Shown here in pieces: positions 26,912-35,364 of a stretch of 64,000 nucleotides of DNA. Position numbers and translations under genes: made by a program. The stretch's first letter is position 1; every line of letters begins with the position of its first letter. Under the pieces are notes generated by a model that did no database searches, was not told the origin of the DNA, and worked only from the letters and a program-made list of their open reading frames with translations. The stretch is from Albibacterium sp963696875 (GTDB taxonomy: Bacteria > Bacteroidota > Bacteroidia > Sphingobacteriales > Sphingobacteriaceae): the NCBI GenBank assembly GCA_963696875.1, contig CAVOLQ010000003.1, positions 124,001 to 188,000 on the forward strand, written 5' to 3'.

Positions 26912-28905
26912 GCACTAAAAGCACTATGCCAAATGAAATTGCCCCAATGCTCGCCACCTTGGTGAAAGACCCTGTAAACAGTCCAGAATATTTATACGAA
27001 ATCAAATGGGATGGGTACAGGATCATTGCTTATGTGAAAGGTGGCCAGGTGCGCCTCGCTTCCCGAAGCGGGTTGGATTATACCGCGAGGTACCCAAGAA
27101 TTGCGGAGGCATTAAAAAAATTAAAACACGATGTCGTAATCGATGGTGAAGTAGTGGTGTTCAATGAAGAAGGGAAACCTGATTTCGATGCCCTCCAAAA
27201 ATACAATGGCCACAGCACATCCATCCATTATTGTGTTTTCGATTTACTTTGGATGGACGGGAATAATTTAATGAGTTTGCCCCTGACCCAGCGGAAGGAG
27301 CTTTTGCTATTGCTCGTTGAAGGAAATGAAACTTTGGAATTCAGTGAAAGTTTTGACGATGGCCCTGCACTGTATCAGCAAATGCTGGAAATGGACTTGG
27401 AGGGCATCCTTGCAAAGCAAAAGGACAGCGCTTATCGTCCCGGCGATCGAGGACGCGCCTGGCTGAAAACGCCGACGAGAAAACGGCAAGAATTTGTAAT
27501 TGGCGGCTGGGCAGAATCGGACAAAGAACGTTCCTTCCGTTCCCTTCTTTTTGGTGCCTACGAAAACGGAAAGCTACGCTGGATCGGCCGCTCGGGTGGC
27601 GGGTTTAAAGAAAAGGAGATGCCCAGCATTTTAAAAAAATTAAAAGCACTTGAAGTAGAACAATCGCCCTTTGAAAACAAGGTATTGGATACAAAAGGGG
27701 CAGTGATGCATTGGGTAAAGCCAAGCCTTGTTGCAAATTTTGAATTTGCGGCCTGGACAAAATCTGGTAGGATCCGTAAGCCGGCCACCTTTTTAGGCTT
27801 GCGTCTTGATAAGAAACCAGAGCAGGTGGTTCGGGAAGTTCCGCAGGATCTCGAAAAAGAACAAGATGACGAAACTTCGGATGCAGATCCGGATCGATCC
27901 AAGGGTCGAGTGCAATCGAGCCCGTTATATCTTAATGACGACAGTAATTGGAGAAGGGTTGATGAATCATTTGAAGGGGTGGAGGAAACGGAGATTGAAA
28001 TGGAAAACTGCTCGGTTAAGTTCCACGGTATAGAGAGGGAATTGTGGCAGGGTGTTCCAAAGGCTAAATTAATCCTTTATTACAAGGAAATTTCTAGTTT
28101 TATTCTCCCACATCTAAAGGATCGTCCCCAATCCTTAAATCTTAAGTTAACTGGAGCTGGTGGGCCAACAACCTTCATAAAAGACATGGAAAACCGTCAA
28201 CCATCGTGCGCCAGTGTTTTTTCAGATGAACGCAGGGTGAAAAAGAGAGGTAAGCGCAATCAAATCGACTATTTAATCTGCAATAACGTAGAAACCTTGT
28301 TGTATATGGTGGATTGGGGCTGTGTGGATATCAACCCATGGGCATCACAAATTGAATCTCCCGATAACCCAAACTATATTTGGCTAGATCTGGACCCGAC
28401 GGTCCCTAGCATCGAAGAGGAAGATCAGGGCTTTAACATGGCTGTAGAGATTGCACTAGCAGCAAAAGAGACGTTGGATAAATACAAGCTTGTTGCCTTT
28501 ATTAAAACATCCGGTAAAACCGGCTTCCATATTTATATCCCATGCAGCGGCATAACTTTCAAAGAAAGCAGAACAATTGCCAATAACTTGGCCGATGAAA
28601 TACACGAATTGACACCAAGCATCAGCACCCGTTCTGAAAATATCGGCAGAAGGGGAACGAAGGTTTATATCGACGCCAACCAAAACGATTATGCCGATAC
28701 CCTTGCTGCGCCATACTCAGTACGTCCATATCATCAGCCAGTCGTCAGTACTCCTTTAGAATGGAAAGAAGTAAAAATTGGTTTAAACAGGTATCAGTTT
28801 ATGATGGAATCTATACAACAAAGGCTCCAAAAGAAAGGCGATATTTTTGCTAAAGTATTGGATAGGAAAATTGCAAATTCCAATACTAAAAAACTATTTA
28901 TTTAA
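26893..28905 (+). CDS. ligD: DNA ligase D, ligase-polymerase form
   Basis: A 670-residue non-homologous end-joining ligase. The ATP-dependent ligase domain is N-terminal: the adenylated lysine is K38 in EIKWDGYR, followed by IDGEVVVF, LEGILAKQ and RGRAWLKTP. The OB domain follows to about residue 320. After an acidic linker comes the LigD polymerase/primase domain (about 375-665), with the catalytic pair in YIWLDLDPTVP and IKTSGKTGFHIYIP. The 3'-phosphoesterase domain present in many Gram-negative LigD proteins is absent, so the order is LIG-POL as in Bacillus. No ku gene is in the window. A degenerate partial copy lies at 19569. Confidence 0.92.
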   Translation: MAKKQIGTKSTMPNEIAPMLATLVKDPVNSPEYLYEIKWDGYRIIAYVKGGQVRLASRSGLDYTARYPRIAEALKKLKHDVVIDGEVVVFNEEGKPDFDALQKYNGHSTSIHYCVFDLLWMDGNNLMSLPLTQRKELLLLLVEGNETLEFSESFDDGPALYQQMLEMDLEGILAKQKDSAYRPGDRGRAWLKTPTRKRQEFVIGGWAESDKERSFRSLLFGAYENGKLRWIGRSGGGFKEKEMPSILKKLKALEVEQSPFENKVLDTKGAVMHWVKPSLVANFEFAAWTKSGRIRKPATFLGLRLDKKPEQVVREVPQDLEKEQDDETSDADPDRSKGRVQSSPLYLNDDSNWRRVDESFEGVEETEIEMENCSVKFHGIERELWQGVPKAKLILYYKEISSFILPHLKDRPQSLNLKLTGAGGPTTFIKDMENRQPSCASVFSDERRVKKRGKRNQIDYLICNNVETLLYMVDWGCVDINPWASQIESPDNPNYIWLDLDPTVPSIEEEDQGFNMAVEIALAAKETLDKYKLVAFIKTSGKTGFHIYIPCSGITFKESRTIANNLADEIHELTPSISTRSENIGRRGTKVYIDANQNDYADTLAAPYSVRPYHQPVVSTPLEWKEVKIGLNRYQFMMESIQQRLQKKGDIFAKVLDRKIANSNTKKLFI

Positions 28906-29040
28906 AAGCGTAATGAAATTATCATCTTCAAAGCTATTGTAATGTGATCTATATATATTAATTCGTATCTTAGTGGTAGTTAGTAATTTATAAGTGAATT
29001 GTGATTTTATCATACATCCTATAATCTGTAAATAGACACA

Positions 29041-29763
29041 ATGAAATTAGCAAATAACAAAATTTTGATTACAGGCGGTGGAAGTGGCATTGGCTTGGGA
29101 TTGACTGAAAGATTTGTTCAGGAAGGCAACACAGTCATTATTTGTGGAAGACGTGAAGCAGTTCTAAAAGAAGTCGCTGACAAGTTCCCTACTGTGATTA
29201 CCAAAGTATGTGATTTATCTTTGGAAAATGACCGAATTGAACTATATAATTGGGTTGCAGAAAATCATAGCGACTTGAATGTGTTGGTTAACAACGCAGG
29301 CATTCAAAATTGGATGGACATTTCAGACAATGACTTTTACCAAAAAGCAAATGACGAACTTACTACGAACGTTATTTCTCCCCTTCATTTGACAACCTTG
29401 TTCACCAATTTAAAATCAATACATACGATAATAAATGTTACATCTGCATTAGCATTTATTCCACTCTCAAAAGTACCTGTTTATTGTGCTACAAAAGCCT
29501 TTATGCGTTCCTTCACTCTTTCATTACGACACAGTTTGAAATCAAAAGGTATTGAGGTTATTGAAATAATACCGCCCGCTTTGAACACAGACCTTGGCGG
29601 TAAAGGTCTTCACGATAAATTTCCACCTGTGAGCGATTTTATAGAAGCAGTTTTTCAGCAATTGAAAGAAGGAAGAACAGAACTCACTTTTGGCACCAGT
29701 GAATCAACAGTAAAAGCTAATAACGAAACCATCCTTGAGTATTTCAATGCAATGAATCCCTGA
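29041..29763 (+). CDS. SDR family oxidoreductase (DltE-like)
   Basis: A 240-residue classical short-chain dehydrogenase. It has the cofactor motif TGGGSGIGLGL, NNAG in VLVNNAGIQNW, the catalytic serine in NVTSALAFIP, and YxxxK in VYCATKAFMRS. Domain order and length match the DltE-like group common in Bacteroidota. It is a cytoplasmic NAD(P)-dependent enzyme of unknown substrate. It stands alone, and the IS3 element begins 44 bp after its stop. Confidence 0.9.
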   Translation: MKLANNKILITGGGSGIGLGLTERFVQEGNTVIICGRREAVLKEVADKFPTVITKVCDLSLENDRIELYNWVAENHSDLNVLVNNAGIQNWMDISDNDFYQKANDELTTNVISPLHLTTLFTNLKSIHTIINVTSALAFIPLSKVPVYCATKAFMRSFTLSLRHSLKSKGIEVIEIIPPALNTDLGGKGLHDKFPPVSDFIEAVFQQLKEGRTELTFGTSESTVKANNETILEYFNAMNP

Positions 29764-29845
29764 AAAGCTGCTATAGCTATTTCCGTGTAATACCACCCAA
29801 ACAGTTTGTATCGTTCCTGAAATAACTATACACCAAACCCAGTGT

Positions 29846-30391
29846 ATGAAATCAGGAAAAGAGACCTCCGCAGTTGAGGTCAAGAGAAAAAAGAACGTCT
29901 ATTATGACAAGCGTTTGATCAAGAAAGCCGTTGAAGCGGTTGAAGCGGATGTGCCGCGCTCGGAACTGTGTTCCCTTTACGGCATGAGCATAAAGACGCT
30001 TTCATATTGGATGCAGAAATACGGCTCTCCGGCCTACCATGCCTCAAAAAAGAAGATCTGGAAAGACTCCGAGAGACGCAGTGTCCTGCGTGCGATCGAT
30101 TCGGGCATGAGCCTGAAAGAAGCCCAGGTTGCCTTCGGCGTGCATCCGGTCACAATAAAGGGCTGGATTCGCAAATCCCTCAATAATGACGATCTTGCAG
30201 GCAGCAATCCCATTGTTATGCCGAAAAAACCAACCGATGCAGTGACAAGCGATGAGGTAAGGGCCCTCCAAAAGGCCCTTGCCGAAGCAGAGCTCAAGAT
30301 CGCCGGACTGAACACGCTGATCGACATTGCCGAAGATCAACTGAAAATCGACATCAGAAAAAAGTCTGGTGCCAAGCGGTCATCAAAATGA
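29846..30391 (+). CDS. IS3-family transposase OrfA
   Basis: A 181-residue DNA-binding protein of the IS3 OrfA type. It carries two helix-turn-helix units: about 25-60 (PRSELCSLYGMSIKTLSYWM) and about 80-112 (SLKEAQVAFGVHPVTIKGWI). A C-terminal leucine-zipper-like helix follows (VRALQKALAEAELKIAGLNT). Its 3' end contains a zero-frame A AAA AAG heptamer at 30358-30364. A -1 shift there leads into the orfB frame through KVWCQAVIKMKQD and would make the OrfAB fusion transposase. Confidence 0.9.
   Translation: MKSGKETSAVEVKRKKNVYYDKRLIKKAVEAVEADVPRSELCSLYGMSIKTLSYWMQKYGSPAYHASKKKIWKDSERRSVLRAIDSGMSLKEAQVAFGVHPVTIKGWIRKSLNNDDLAGSNPIVMPKKPTDAVTSDEVRALQKALAEAELKIAGLNTLIDIAEDQLKIDIRKKSGAKRSSK
30358..30364 (+). 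promoter_or_regulatory. -1 programmed frameshift site (A AAA AAG)
   Basis: The heptamer AAAAAAG lies in the orfA zero frame as A AAA AAG, reading R-K-K. A -1 slip enters the frame of orfB, which is open from here on. This is the standard arrangement that yields the OrfAB transposase in IS3-family elements. Confidence 0.75.
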
Positions 30392-31320
30392 AACAGGACT
30401 TTCCCTTTCAGGGGATAGGGAACCTGTGCAGACTGTTTGGCAGGACACGGCATGCCTATTACGACCGGCAATGGCGGGTATCGGACCATGGACTGAAGGA
30501 CGAGATCGTGCTACAGAACGTACTGAACATCAGAAAGGAGCTCCCAAGACTGGGCACGCTCAAGCTGCACATGAAGTTGAAGGCCCCGCTGGAAAGCCAT
30601 GGCATCAAGATCGGCAGGGATTATCTTTTTGATCTGATGCGAGGCCACAACCTGCAGATCAGGGCGCGAAGACGGAATACGGTCACTACTGACTCGCGTC
30701 ATTGGATGCACAAATATGCGAACCTGGTCAAAGATCTTGTTGTTTACCGCCCCGAGCAGATATGGGTGAGCGATATCACGTATATCCGTTTGCGGGACAG
30801 GTGGGGCTACCTGAGCCTGGTCACAGATGCTTATTCCAGGCAGATCATGGGCTTTTCTTTCCGGACCGACCTTTCTGCAAAAGGGTGTGTAGATGCGTTG
30901 GAAATGGCACTGAAAAGCCGCCTGTATCCCAACTCCGAACTGATCCACCACTCCGACAGGGGATCGCAGTATTGCAGCAGGACCTATGTGGATATCCTGT
31001 TGGGCAACAAAATAGGTATCAGCATGACGGAGAACGGCGACCCCTACGAAAACGCCTTGGCCGAGAGGGTCAACAGGACCATCAAGTCGGAGTTCGAACT
31101 GTATTCCTCAAGGAAAGGCCAGAAGGAAACAGCAAACAAAATAAGGGCAAGCATCGATGCGTACAATGAATCAAGGCCACACAGCAGTATTGACTTCCTT
31201 ACACCAGAACAGGCTCACCAGTCTTCGGGGCCACTAAAAAAGCATTGGAAAAGCAAAACTGAAAGAAGAAAAAATAAAGTGTGTATAACCGGATTAGAAT
31301 TACCAGATTTGTATGTATAG
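30388..31320 (+). CDS. IS3-family transposase OrfB (DDE integrase)
   Basis: A 310-residue DDE transposase, the catalytic half of the IS3 element. The DDE residues are visible in WVSDITYIRLRDRWGYL, IHHSDRGSQYCS and ENALAERVNRTIKSEF. An HTH_21-like region precedes them (TLKLHMKLKAPLESHGIKIG). The start overlaps the orfA stop by 4 bp, and the main product is probably the frameshifted OrfAB fusion. Length is complete and no internal stop is seen. Confidence 0.92.
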   Translation: MKQDFPFQGIGNLCRLFGRTRHAYYDRQWRVSDHGLKDEIVLQNVLNIRKELPRLGTLKLHMKLKAPLESHGIKIGRDYLFDLMRGHNLQIRARRRNTVTTDSRHWMHKYANLVKDLVVYRPEQIWVSDITYIRLRDRWGYLSLVTDAYSRQIMGFSFRTDLSAKGCVDALEMALKSRLYPNSELIHHSDRGSQYCSRTYVDILLGNKIGISMTENGDPYENALAERVNRTIKSEFELYSSRKGQKETANKIRASIDAYNESRPHSSIDFLTPEQAHQSSGPLKKHWKSKTERRKNKVCITGLELPDLYV

Positions 31321-31437
31321 TAAATCCAGGATTAATAAAACAACCTGTATAATGAAAACAGGATTAATAAATAACAGTGTATAATCAAATCAGTATTTAT
31401 TCATAAATCTGTATAGCTATAGACGGACGATACAGTT

Positions 31438-31934
31438 TAACCATATTCGTTTGCTCCTGCTTAGAGCGGCTTGAGAAACGCTTGAGAGATCCTTTTAGGC
31501 TGCGTATCCCTTTGTTATCCCTTTGTTCGAGGTTCTTTAGGCCTTTGTCGAAGAATGGGATACCAAGGGGTTAACAATCCTTAAGCAGTTCCTCAAGCGC
31601 CCATAAGGCGGCCCTCAAGCGCCCTTAAAGAATCTTCGAAAACAACAATTTCGTCTCAAATTGTGTCATAGCGTCCCAATTTGTGTCATGGCGTGTCAAA
31701 ATTCTTCGTGAGTATCTTTCAAAGCTATGTTTGCTGGCAAGATGTAGGAAATACCAGTTAGAATACGTCTTGTTAACAAAATGGTTTAATTTTTTTATTA
31801 TAAAAAATGGCAAGGTACTCAAAAGTGGCTCTTAGAGCGTTTTCAGGGAAATTGTGGAATGAGCAGTTGACGAAGTATACATTGCGCTGCCCATACTACG
31901 ACATCATCCTAAACGTTTTAGGTGTGAATAATTT
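31438..31934. other. repeat-rich intergenic region between IS3 and satD
   Basis: About 500 bp without a credible gene. It is dense in short repeats: CCTCAAGCGCCC at 31591-31602 and 31613-31624, whose complement-like GCTTGAG appears twice near 31460-31485; a doubled TATCCCTTTGT near 31507; and two copies of a unit with GTGTCATAGCGT/GTGTCATGGCGT near 31662-31695. The mirror placement of CTTGAG and CTCAAG could fold into a large structure. A 65-codon frame at 31807-32004 is not supported. Confidence 0.5.
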
Positions 31935-32010
31935 TATCTCAAGGAGCAACGATACTTTAAATTATCGTTTATTTAGACGATATTTTGTATTATCGTATAT
32001 TTAGACGATA
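31935..32010 (+). promoter_or_regulatory. array of alternating ACGATA/TATCGT half-sites (putative SatD operator)
   Basis: Five exact 6-bp half-sites alternate in orientation with exactly 8 bp between them: ACGATA 31949-31954, TATCGT 31963-31968, ACGATA 31977-31982, TATCGT 31991-31996, ACGATA 32005-32010. A degenerate sixth, TATCTC, sits at 31935-31940 in phase. The array ends 9 bp before the satD start. SatD has a C-terminal helix-turn-helix-like region, so autoregulation by cooperative binding is likely. This is inference. Confidence 0.7.
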
Positions 32011-32019
32011 TTTATTTAT

Positions 32020-32664
32020 ATGATAGCAGTTATTACAGGAGATATTGTCGCATCGAGGAAGTTGGTAAACCAAGACAAATGGTTGATACCTCTTAAAAAT
32101 CTATTGGTTACTTGGGGCAAAAGATCAAAAGAATGGGAACTGGATCGGGGTGATTTCTTTCAAGTAGAGATTGCTAACCCGGAAGAAGCAATCAGAAAAG
32201 CTTTTGAAATAAAAGCCTTGATAAAAAAAGTAGAACCCTATGATGAACGCAAAAAAATAAGTACCATTGATGTTCGGATATCTATCGGTATAGGTGATAA
32301 AACCTATTCAGGGGAAACGATAAAAGAGAACAACGGCCCGGCTTATATTTATGCAGGCGAAAAGTTTGATGTGTTAAAAAAAGAGAATGTAACTATTGGT
32401 ATAAAAACGGCTTGGCAAGACTTTGATGAAGAAATGAATTTATACTTAAAATTAGCAGGAGTTTTTATGGATAAATGGTCGGTTTCCTCAGCTGAGCTAG
32501 TAGAGATTGTTCTCGAAAACTCTAATACAACGCAAGAAGAAATTGGAAAACAATTAGGCATCAAGCAAAACTCAGTAAGCGGGAGATGGAACAGAGCCTA
32601 TGTAGATGAGTTATTGGCGGTTGAAAAGATATTTCGGAAGAAAATTAAACCTTTGCTCAAATGA
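32020..32664 (+). CDS. SatD family protein
   Basis: A 214-residue SatD-family protein. The N-terminal region MIAVITGDIVASRK, RGDFFQVEI and VRISIGIGDKTY is characteristic. The C terminus (about 160-200, TQEEIGKQLGIKQNSVSGRWNR) is a helix-turn-helix, so the protein probably binds DNA. SatD was named from a streptococcal acid-tolerance locus, but its biochemical role is unclear. It overlaps the DUF3307 gene by 4 bp, a pairing that recurs in Bacteroidota. The half-site array just upstream is probably its own operator. Confidence 0.85.
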   Translation: MIAVITGDIVASRKLVNQDKWLIPLKNLLVTWGKRSKEWELDRGDFFQVEIANPEEAIRKAFEIKALIKKVEPYDERKKISTIDVRISIGIGDKTYSGETIKENNGPAYIYAGEKFDVLKKENVTIGIKTAWQDFDEEMNLYLKLAGVFMDKWSVSSAELVEIVLENSNTTQEEIGKQLGIKQNSVSGRWNRAYVDELLAVEKIFRKKIKPLLK

Positions 32665-33383
32665 TAGTCCTCATCAAACTTATAATTGCTCATTTTATTG
32701 GAGATTTCCTGGTTCAACCTAAATCATGGATAGAAGAAAAAGAAAATAAAAAAGCTGCATCAACTAAATTTTATCTACATGTTTTAATACATGGGCTTTT
32801 GATAGTATTCTTGTTGTGGAGCTTTGATTATTGGCTATTAGCGTTGTTACTAATGATATCACATGGCATTATTGATATAGTAAAAATATATGCTCAAAGA
32901 GAAAACAACAAAACCGCTTGGTTTCTGATAGATCAAGGACTGCATATCGTAAGTATTTTGGTGCTGTGGATTTTGTTCTTCAAGCCCGAATATGATTGGA
33001 CAGCATGGTATAATATTCCAATTGTTTGGATTTATTCGGCAGCGTTACTTTTTATAACCATCGTGTCAGGCATAATGATGCAAGTGCTGATGTCGAGTTG
33101 GTCAAAATCATTACGAGAAAGCCACGAGGAATCTTTAAATAATGCGGGGAAATATATAGGGATATTAGAACGCTTATTTATTTTCACTTTTGTAGTTACC
33201 GGACATTGGGAAGGAATAGGTTTTTTATTAGCCGCTAAATCAGTATTCCGCTTTGGAGATTTAAAAGAATCAAAAGATAGAAAATTAACAGAATATATTT
33301 TGATAGGAACATTATTAAGTTTTGGAATTGCTATGGCAACCGGAATAGTGGTTCTGATGCTAATGGGGGGCTTTTCTTTTTAA
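32661..33383 (+). CDS. DUF3307 membrane protein
   Basis: A 240-residue inner-membrane protein. The DUF3307 signature is at the N terminus: LIIAHFIGDFLVQPKSWIEEK. A loop and helices follow (FYLHVLIHGLLIVFLLW, ISHGIIDIVKIY, DQGLHIVSILVLW), and then further helices; I count about six or seven segments. Family function is unknown. It is translationally coupled to SatD, which suggests SatD controls it or works with it. Confidence 0.85.
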   Translation: MIVLIKLIIAHFIGDFLVQPKSWIEEKENKKAASTKFYLHVLIHGLLIVFLLWSFDYWLLALLLMISHGIIDIVKIYAQRENNKTAWFLIDQGLHIVSILVLWILFFKPEYDWTAWYNIPIVWIYSAALLFITIVSGIMMQVLMSSWSKSLRESHEESLNNAGKYIGILERLFIFTFVVTGHWEGIGFLLAAKSVFRFGDLKESKDRKLTEYILIGTLLSFGIAMATGIVVLMLMGGFSF

Positions 33384-33526
33384 CCCAATGTGGAGTAAGC
33401 GTAAATAGCTAACGTAGCTGATGCTGAAGTGTCCTTAGTTTCTTTTTAGGCTTATTATATTCACTTTTTTACTATTCTTCTGGCAGAAAATCAGAGTTAT
33501 AAACTATTTCCATGTAATAAATCACG

Positions 33527-33615
33527 TCTATTCCTCTATTTATTTGTCTTTTACCTTCTTGACGAACTATCCGGAAATTCCGGATAGTTGATTTTGATGC
33601 TTATTCTTCAGAAGC
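33527..33615 (-). pseudogene. rhuM-type gene fragment (copy 1)
   Basis: The minus strand reads ASKSTIRNFRIVRQEGKRQI with a stop just upstream. This is nearly identical to the ASNSTVRNFRIVRQEGKRQI segment of the intact RhuM-Fic gene (51799-52770), and the DNA matches 52530-52615. The flanks diverge at once on both sides. It is a relic embedded in a 310-bp gap that also holds the S24 relic. Confidence 0.8.
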
Positions 33616-33639
33616 ATATCGAAGGTCCGAATTTCATCG

Positions 33640-33682
33640 TGTAGAGGAAAGATTCCAGGACTCAGATCGTTATTTTGCCTGT
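33640..33682 (+). pseudogene. S24-peptidase gene fragment
   Basis: Reads EERFQDSDRYFACK on the plus strand before a stop. The DNA core (TCAGATCGTTATTTTGCCTG) matches 51357-51376 in the larger S24-type relic at one mismatch. It is too short to stand alone; the match to the second relic is the evidence. Nothing else in the 33384-33695 gap is recognisable. Confidence 0.6.
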
Positions 33683-33695
33683 AAACGATAGCAAA

Positions 33696-34751
33696 TTATT
33701 CTACGTCAGCCATAGTCTTAGCCATTCTCATCAATATCTCATAATTATTCTTTGTACGCAGCAACTTGTTTAAAGTTGTTAACACCTTTGGCTCATCTAG
33801 CAGTGGCAAAATTTGTTTGGTAATTTTCGCCTGTGCTAATTTAAGATCTTTTTCTGGTTCAATGAATTCTATGATCGCTTCATATTTGGAGAGTTTCAAT
33901 AATTCAGCATGCGTTTGCTTAAGTTTACTGATCTCAGCTTTTAATGTAGAAATATATTGATTGATCTTTTCGTGATCCCGACTTTCTAAATAATCACTGT
34001 TCGTAACTAAGCAGCGAAGTTCTAATCGTATCAGAGCGTCTAGGTCATTATATTCATATGCGCGGTCTGCCAGCCTTATCCAGTCATCCCTTTCAAGTCG
34101 ACCATCCTCCGTAAGATTTATTCCTGCATGCAATTGCTCTATCAAATGTTCATAAAGTACAACTATTTCGGTTGGTTTTTGGACAGGGCTATCGTCGAAA
34201 TGCGATGAGTGTTTAAAGCCAAATTGCTCCATTATCTTTTCTGCAAACAAGGCGTGCCCATCTGGGCTATCATTTACATTGCTTAAATCCATCTTGATTC
34301 CAAATTTATCCGAAACCAATGCAGATACAAAACCTTGTGCATCACTAAAATCCAATGGGATTATTTGAGGGCCTATCTTTCCGTGCCATTTGTCAAAAAA
34401 CTCAATTTCCTCTAGAGTGAGTATTCCTAATGCAGATAAATGTCTGTAGATATAACCGATCGCTTTTCTCAATATATCCTGCTTTCCTTTTTCCAATGTG
34501 CCTTTTTCTATGAGAGCAGCATAGCCTCTTGCTAATTTCATATATACATTGGTTCGGATTTTATAAATGGGCGAGATTTGGTCAGTATAAAATTCGAGTA
34601 CATCATCTAAGTAGGCTCTATCCAAGTCGATTTCTTCTTGTTTCAGTGCAGCTTCTTTAATAAGCGAATTGTACTTTTTTTGATTTGCGGTTAATGTGGT
34701 ACCTTTTTTTTCTAAAAATAATGCAGTTTTAAGATAAAGATTGGTTTTCAT
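33696..34751 (-). CDS. J-domain-family-like protein lacking the HPD motif
   Basis: A 351-residue soluble, mostly helical protein. Its opening MKTNLYLKTALFLEKKG and the layout resemble a Bacteroidota group of proteins with a C-terminal J domain. The region IVVLYEHLIEQLHAGINL...WIRLADRAYEYNDLDALI (about 200-255) lines up with that J domain, but the invariant HPD reads HAG. It therefore cannot stimulate DnaK in the usual way if the alignment is right. A coiled-coil tail follows (LKAEISKLKQTHAELL). It lies alone among relics. The family assignment is from memory and moderate. Confidence 0.55.
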   Translation of the reverse strand: MKTNLYLKTALFLEKKGTTLTANQKKYNSLIKEAALKQEEIDLDRAYLDDVLEFYTDQISPIYKIRTNVYMKLARGYAALIEKGTLEKGKQDILRKAIGYIYRHLSALGILTLEEIEFFDKWHGKIGPQIIPLDFSDAQGFVSALVSDKFGIKMDLSNVNDSPDGHALFAEKIMEQFGFKHSSHFDDSPVQKPTEIVVLYEHLIEQLHAGINLTEDGRLERDDWIRLADRAYEYNDLDALIRLELRCLVTNSDYLESRDHEKINQYISTLKAEISKLKQTHAELLKLSKYEAIIEFIEPEKDLKLAQAKITKQILPLLDEPKVLTTLNKLLRTKNNYEILMRMAKTMADVE

Positions 34752-34824
34752 ATTGAAATAGATTAAGTAAATATTCGCATACCTAGGAGCTATTTAAGCA
34801 CAAAAAAGACTAATAATCTCATTA

Positions 34825-35031
34825 TTAGCTTAATATACGGTTAATAATATGATAAGCCAAAAAAAAAACAAGAATGGCCCAAACAACCTCAACAATACGT
34901 TCAAAAAACATTCTAGAGGAATATTTGTCGACGATTAAGTAAATACTGACATTTTTAAACGATGTCGATGCTTCCTGAGGAGGAACCCAAAATATATATT
35001 CGTTCTTTGATAGGTAATAGATAGAGCACAA
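34825..35031 (-). CDS. possible small membrane protein
   Basis: A 68-codon frame with one hydrophobic C-terminal helix (IVEVVWAILVFFLAYHIINR). It has no recognisable family, and it lies between relics. It overlaps a plus-strand gene relic at 35014. It may be a real tail-anchored peptide or the end of a broken gene. Evidence is only composition and length. Confidence 0.25.
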   Translation of the reverse strand: MCSIYYLSKNEYIFWVPPQEASTSFKNVSIYLIVDKYSSRMFFERIVEVVWAILVFFLAYHIINRILS

Positions 35032-35211
35032 ATATTCGGATCGGTTTATACTTCGGATCAGGTAAATTTCATACTGCAGGAAAATTTAGATCCTATAAGT
35101 GCAACCACCGCTTATGTTCTTAAAAGCACCCTTCGAGTTGAAGAAAATGGAACTATCTATCCCTTGGCTCTTCCGTTCGACAATCAAATCACAAACCTTC
35201 ATATCGATTCA
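35014..35211 (+). pseudogene. internal gene fragment of unknown family
   Basis: A plus-strand frame without a start reads VNFILQENLDPISATTAYVL and then LRVEENGTIYPLALPFDNQI. Composition is protein-like, and it breaks off near 35211, where a minus-strand gene relic begins. I do not recognise the family. The abrupt change from plus-coding to minus-coding marks a recombination junction. Confidence 0.4.
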
Positions 35212-35364
35212 ACTTGTAGCGTTAATCATAGAGACGGAATTTGTACCATCACCTTGATAAGAGTAAAAGCCAGAATTTACATTAGCACGGATTTCTAATG
35301 GTTGGGCTTTGGATGTAAAAGGAATTAGTGATACAAACATGAAAAAGGTAAAAAAGTATTTCAT
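35209..35364 (-). pseudogene. N-terminal fragment of an exported (outer-membrane) protein
   Basis: From ATG 35364 the frame gives a good signal peptide, MKYFFTFFMFVSLIPFTSKA, cleaved near SKAQ. The mature start IRANVNSGFYSYQGDG is typical of a Bacteroidota beta-barrel. It then runs into unrelated DNA at about 35210. The barrel is missing. With the adjoining plus-strand relic, it shows that two broken genes were joined here. Confidence 0.6.

Larger units (their letters stand above)
29807..31434 (+). mobile_element. complete IS3-family insertion sequence
   Basis: A 1,628-bp element with matching terminal inverted repeats: left end 29807-29832 starting TGTATCGTTCC, right end 31410-31434 whose complement starts TGTATCGTCC, both also sharing CTATACA at the inner end. 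Ends are TG...CA. It is flanked by a 3-bp direct duplication GTT (29804-29806 and 31435-31437), as IS3 elements make. It encodes overlapping orfA and orfB with an A6G slippage site. Base composition is visibly more GC-rich than in flanking genes, consistent with recent arrival. Everything needed for activity seems intact. Confidence 0.9.

Noticed and set aside
31807..32004. 65-codon frame before satD
   Set aside because: It runs through the half-site array; the last third is made of the operator repeats and its composition is not protein-like.
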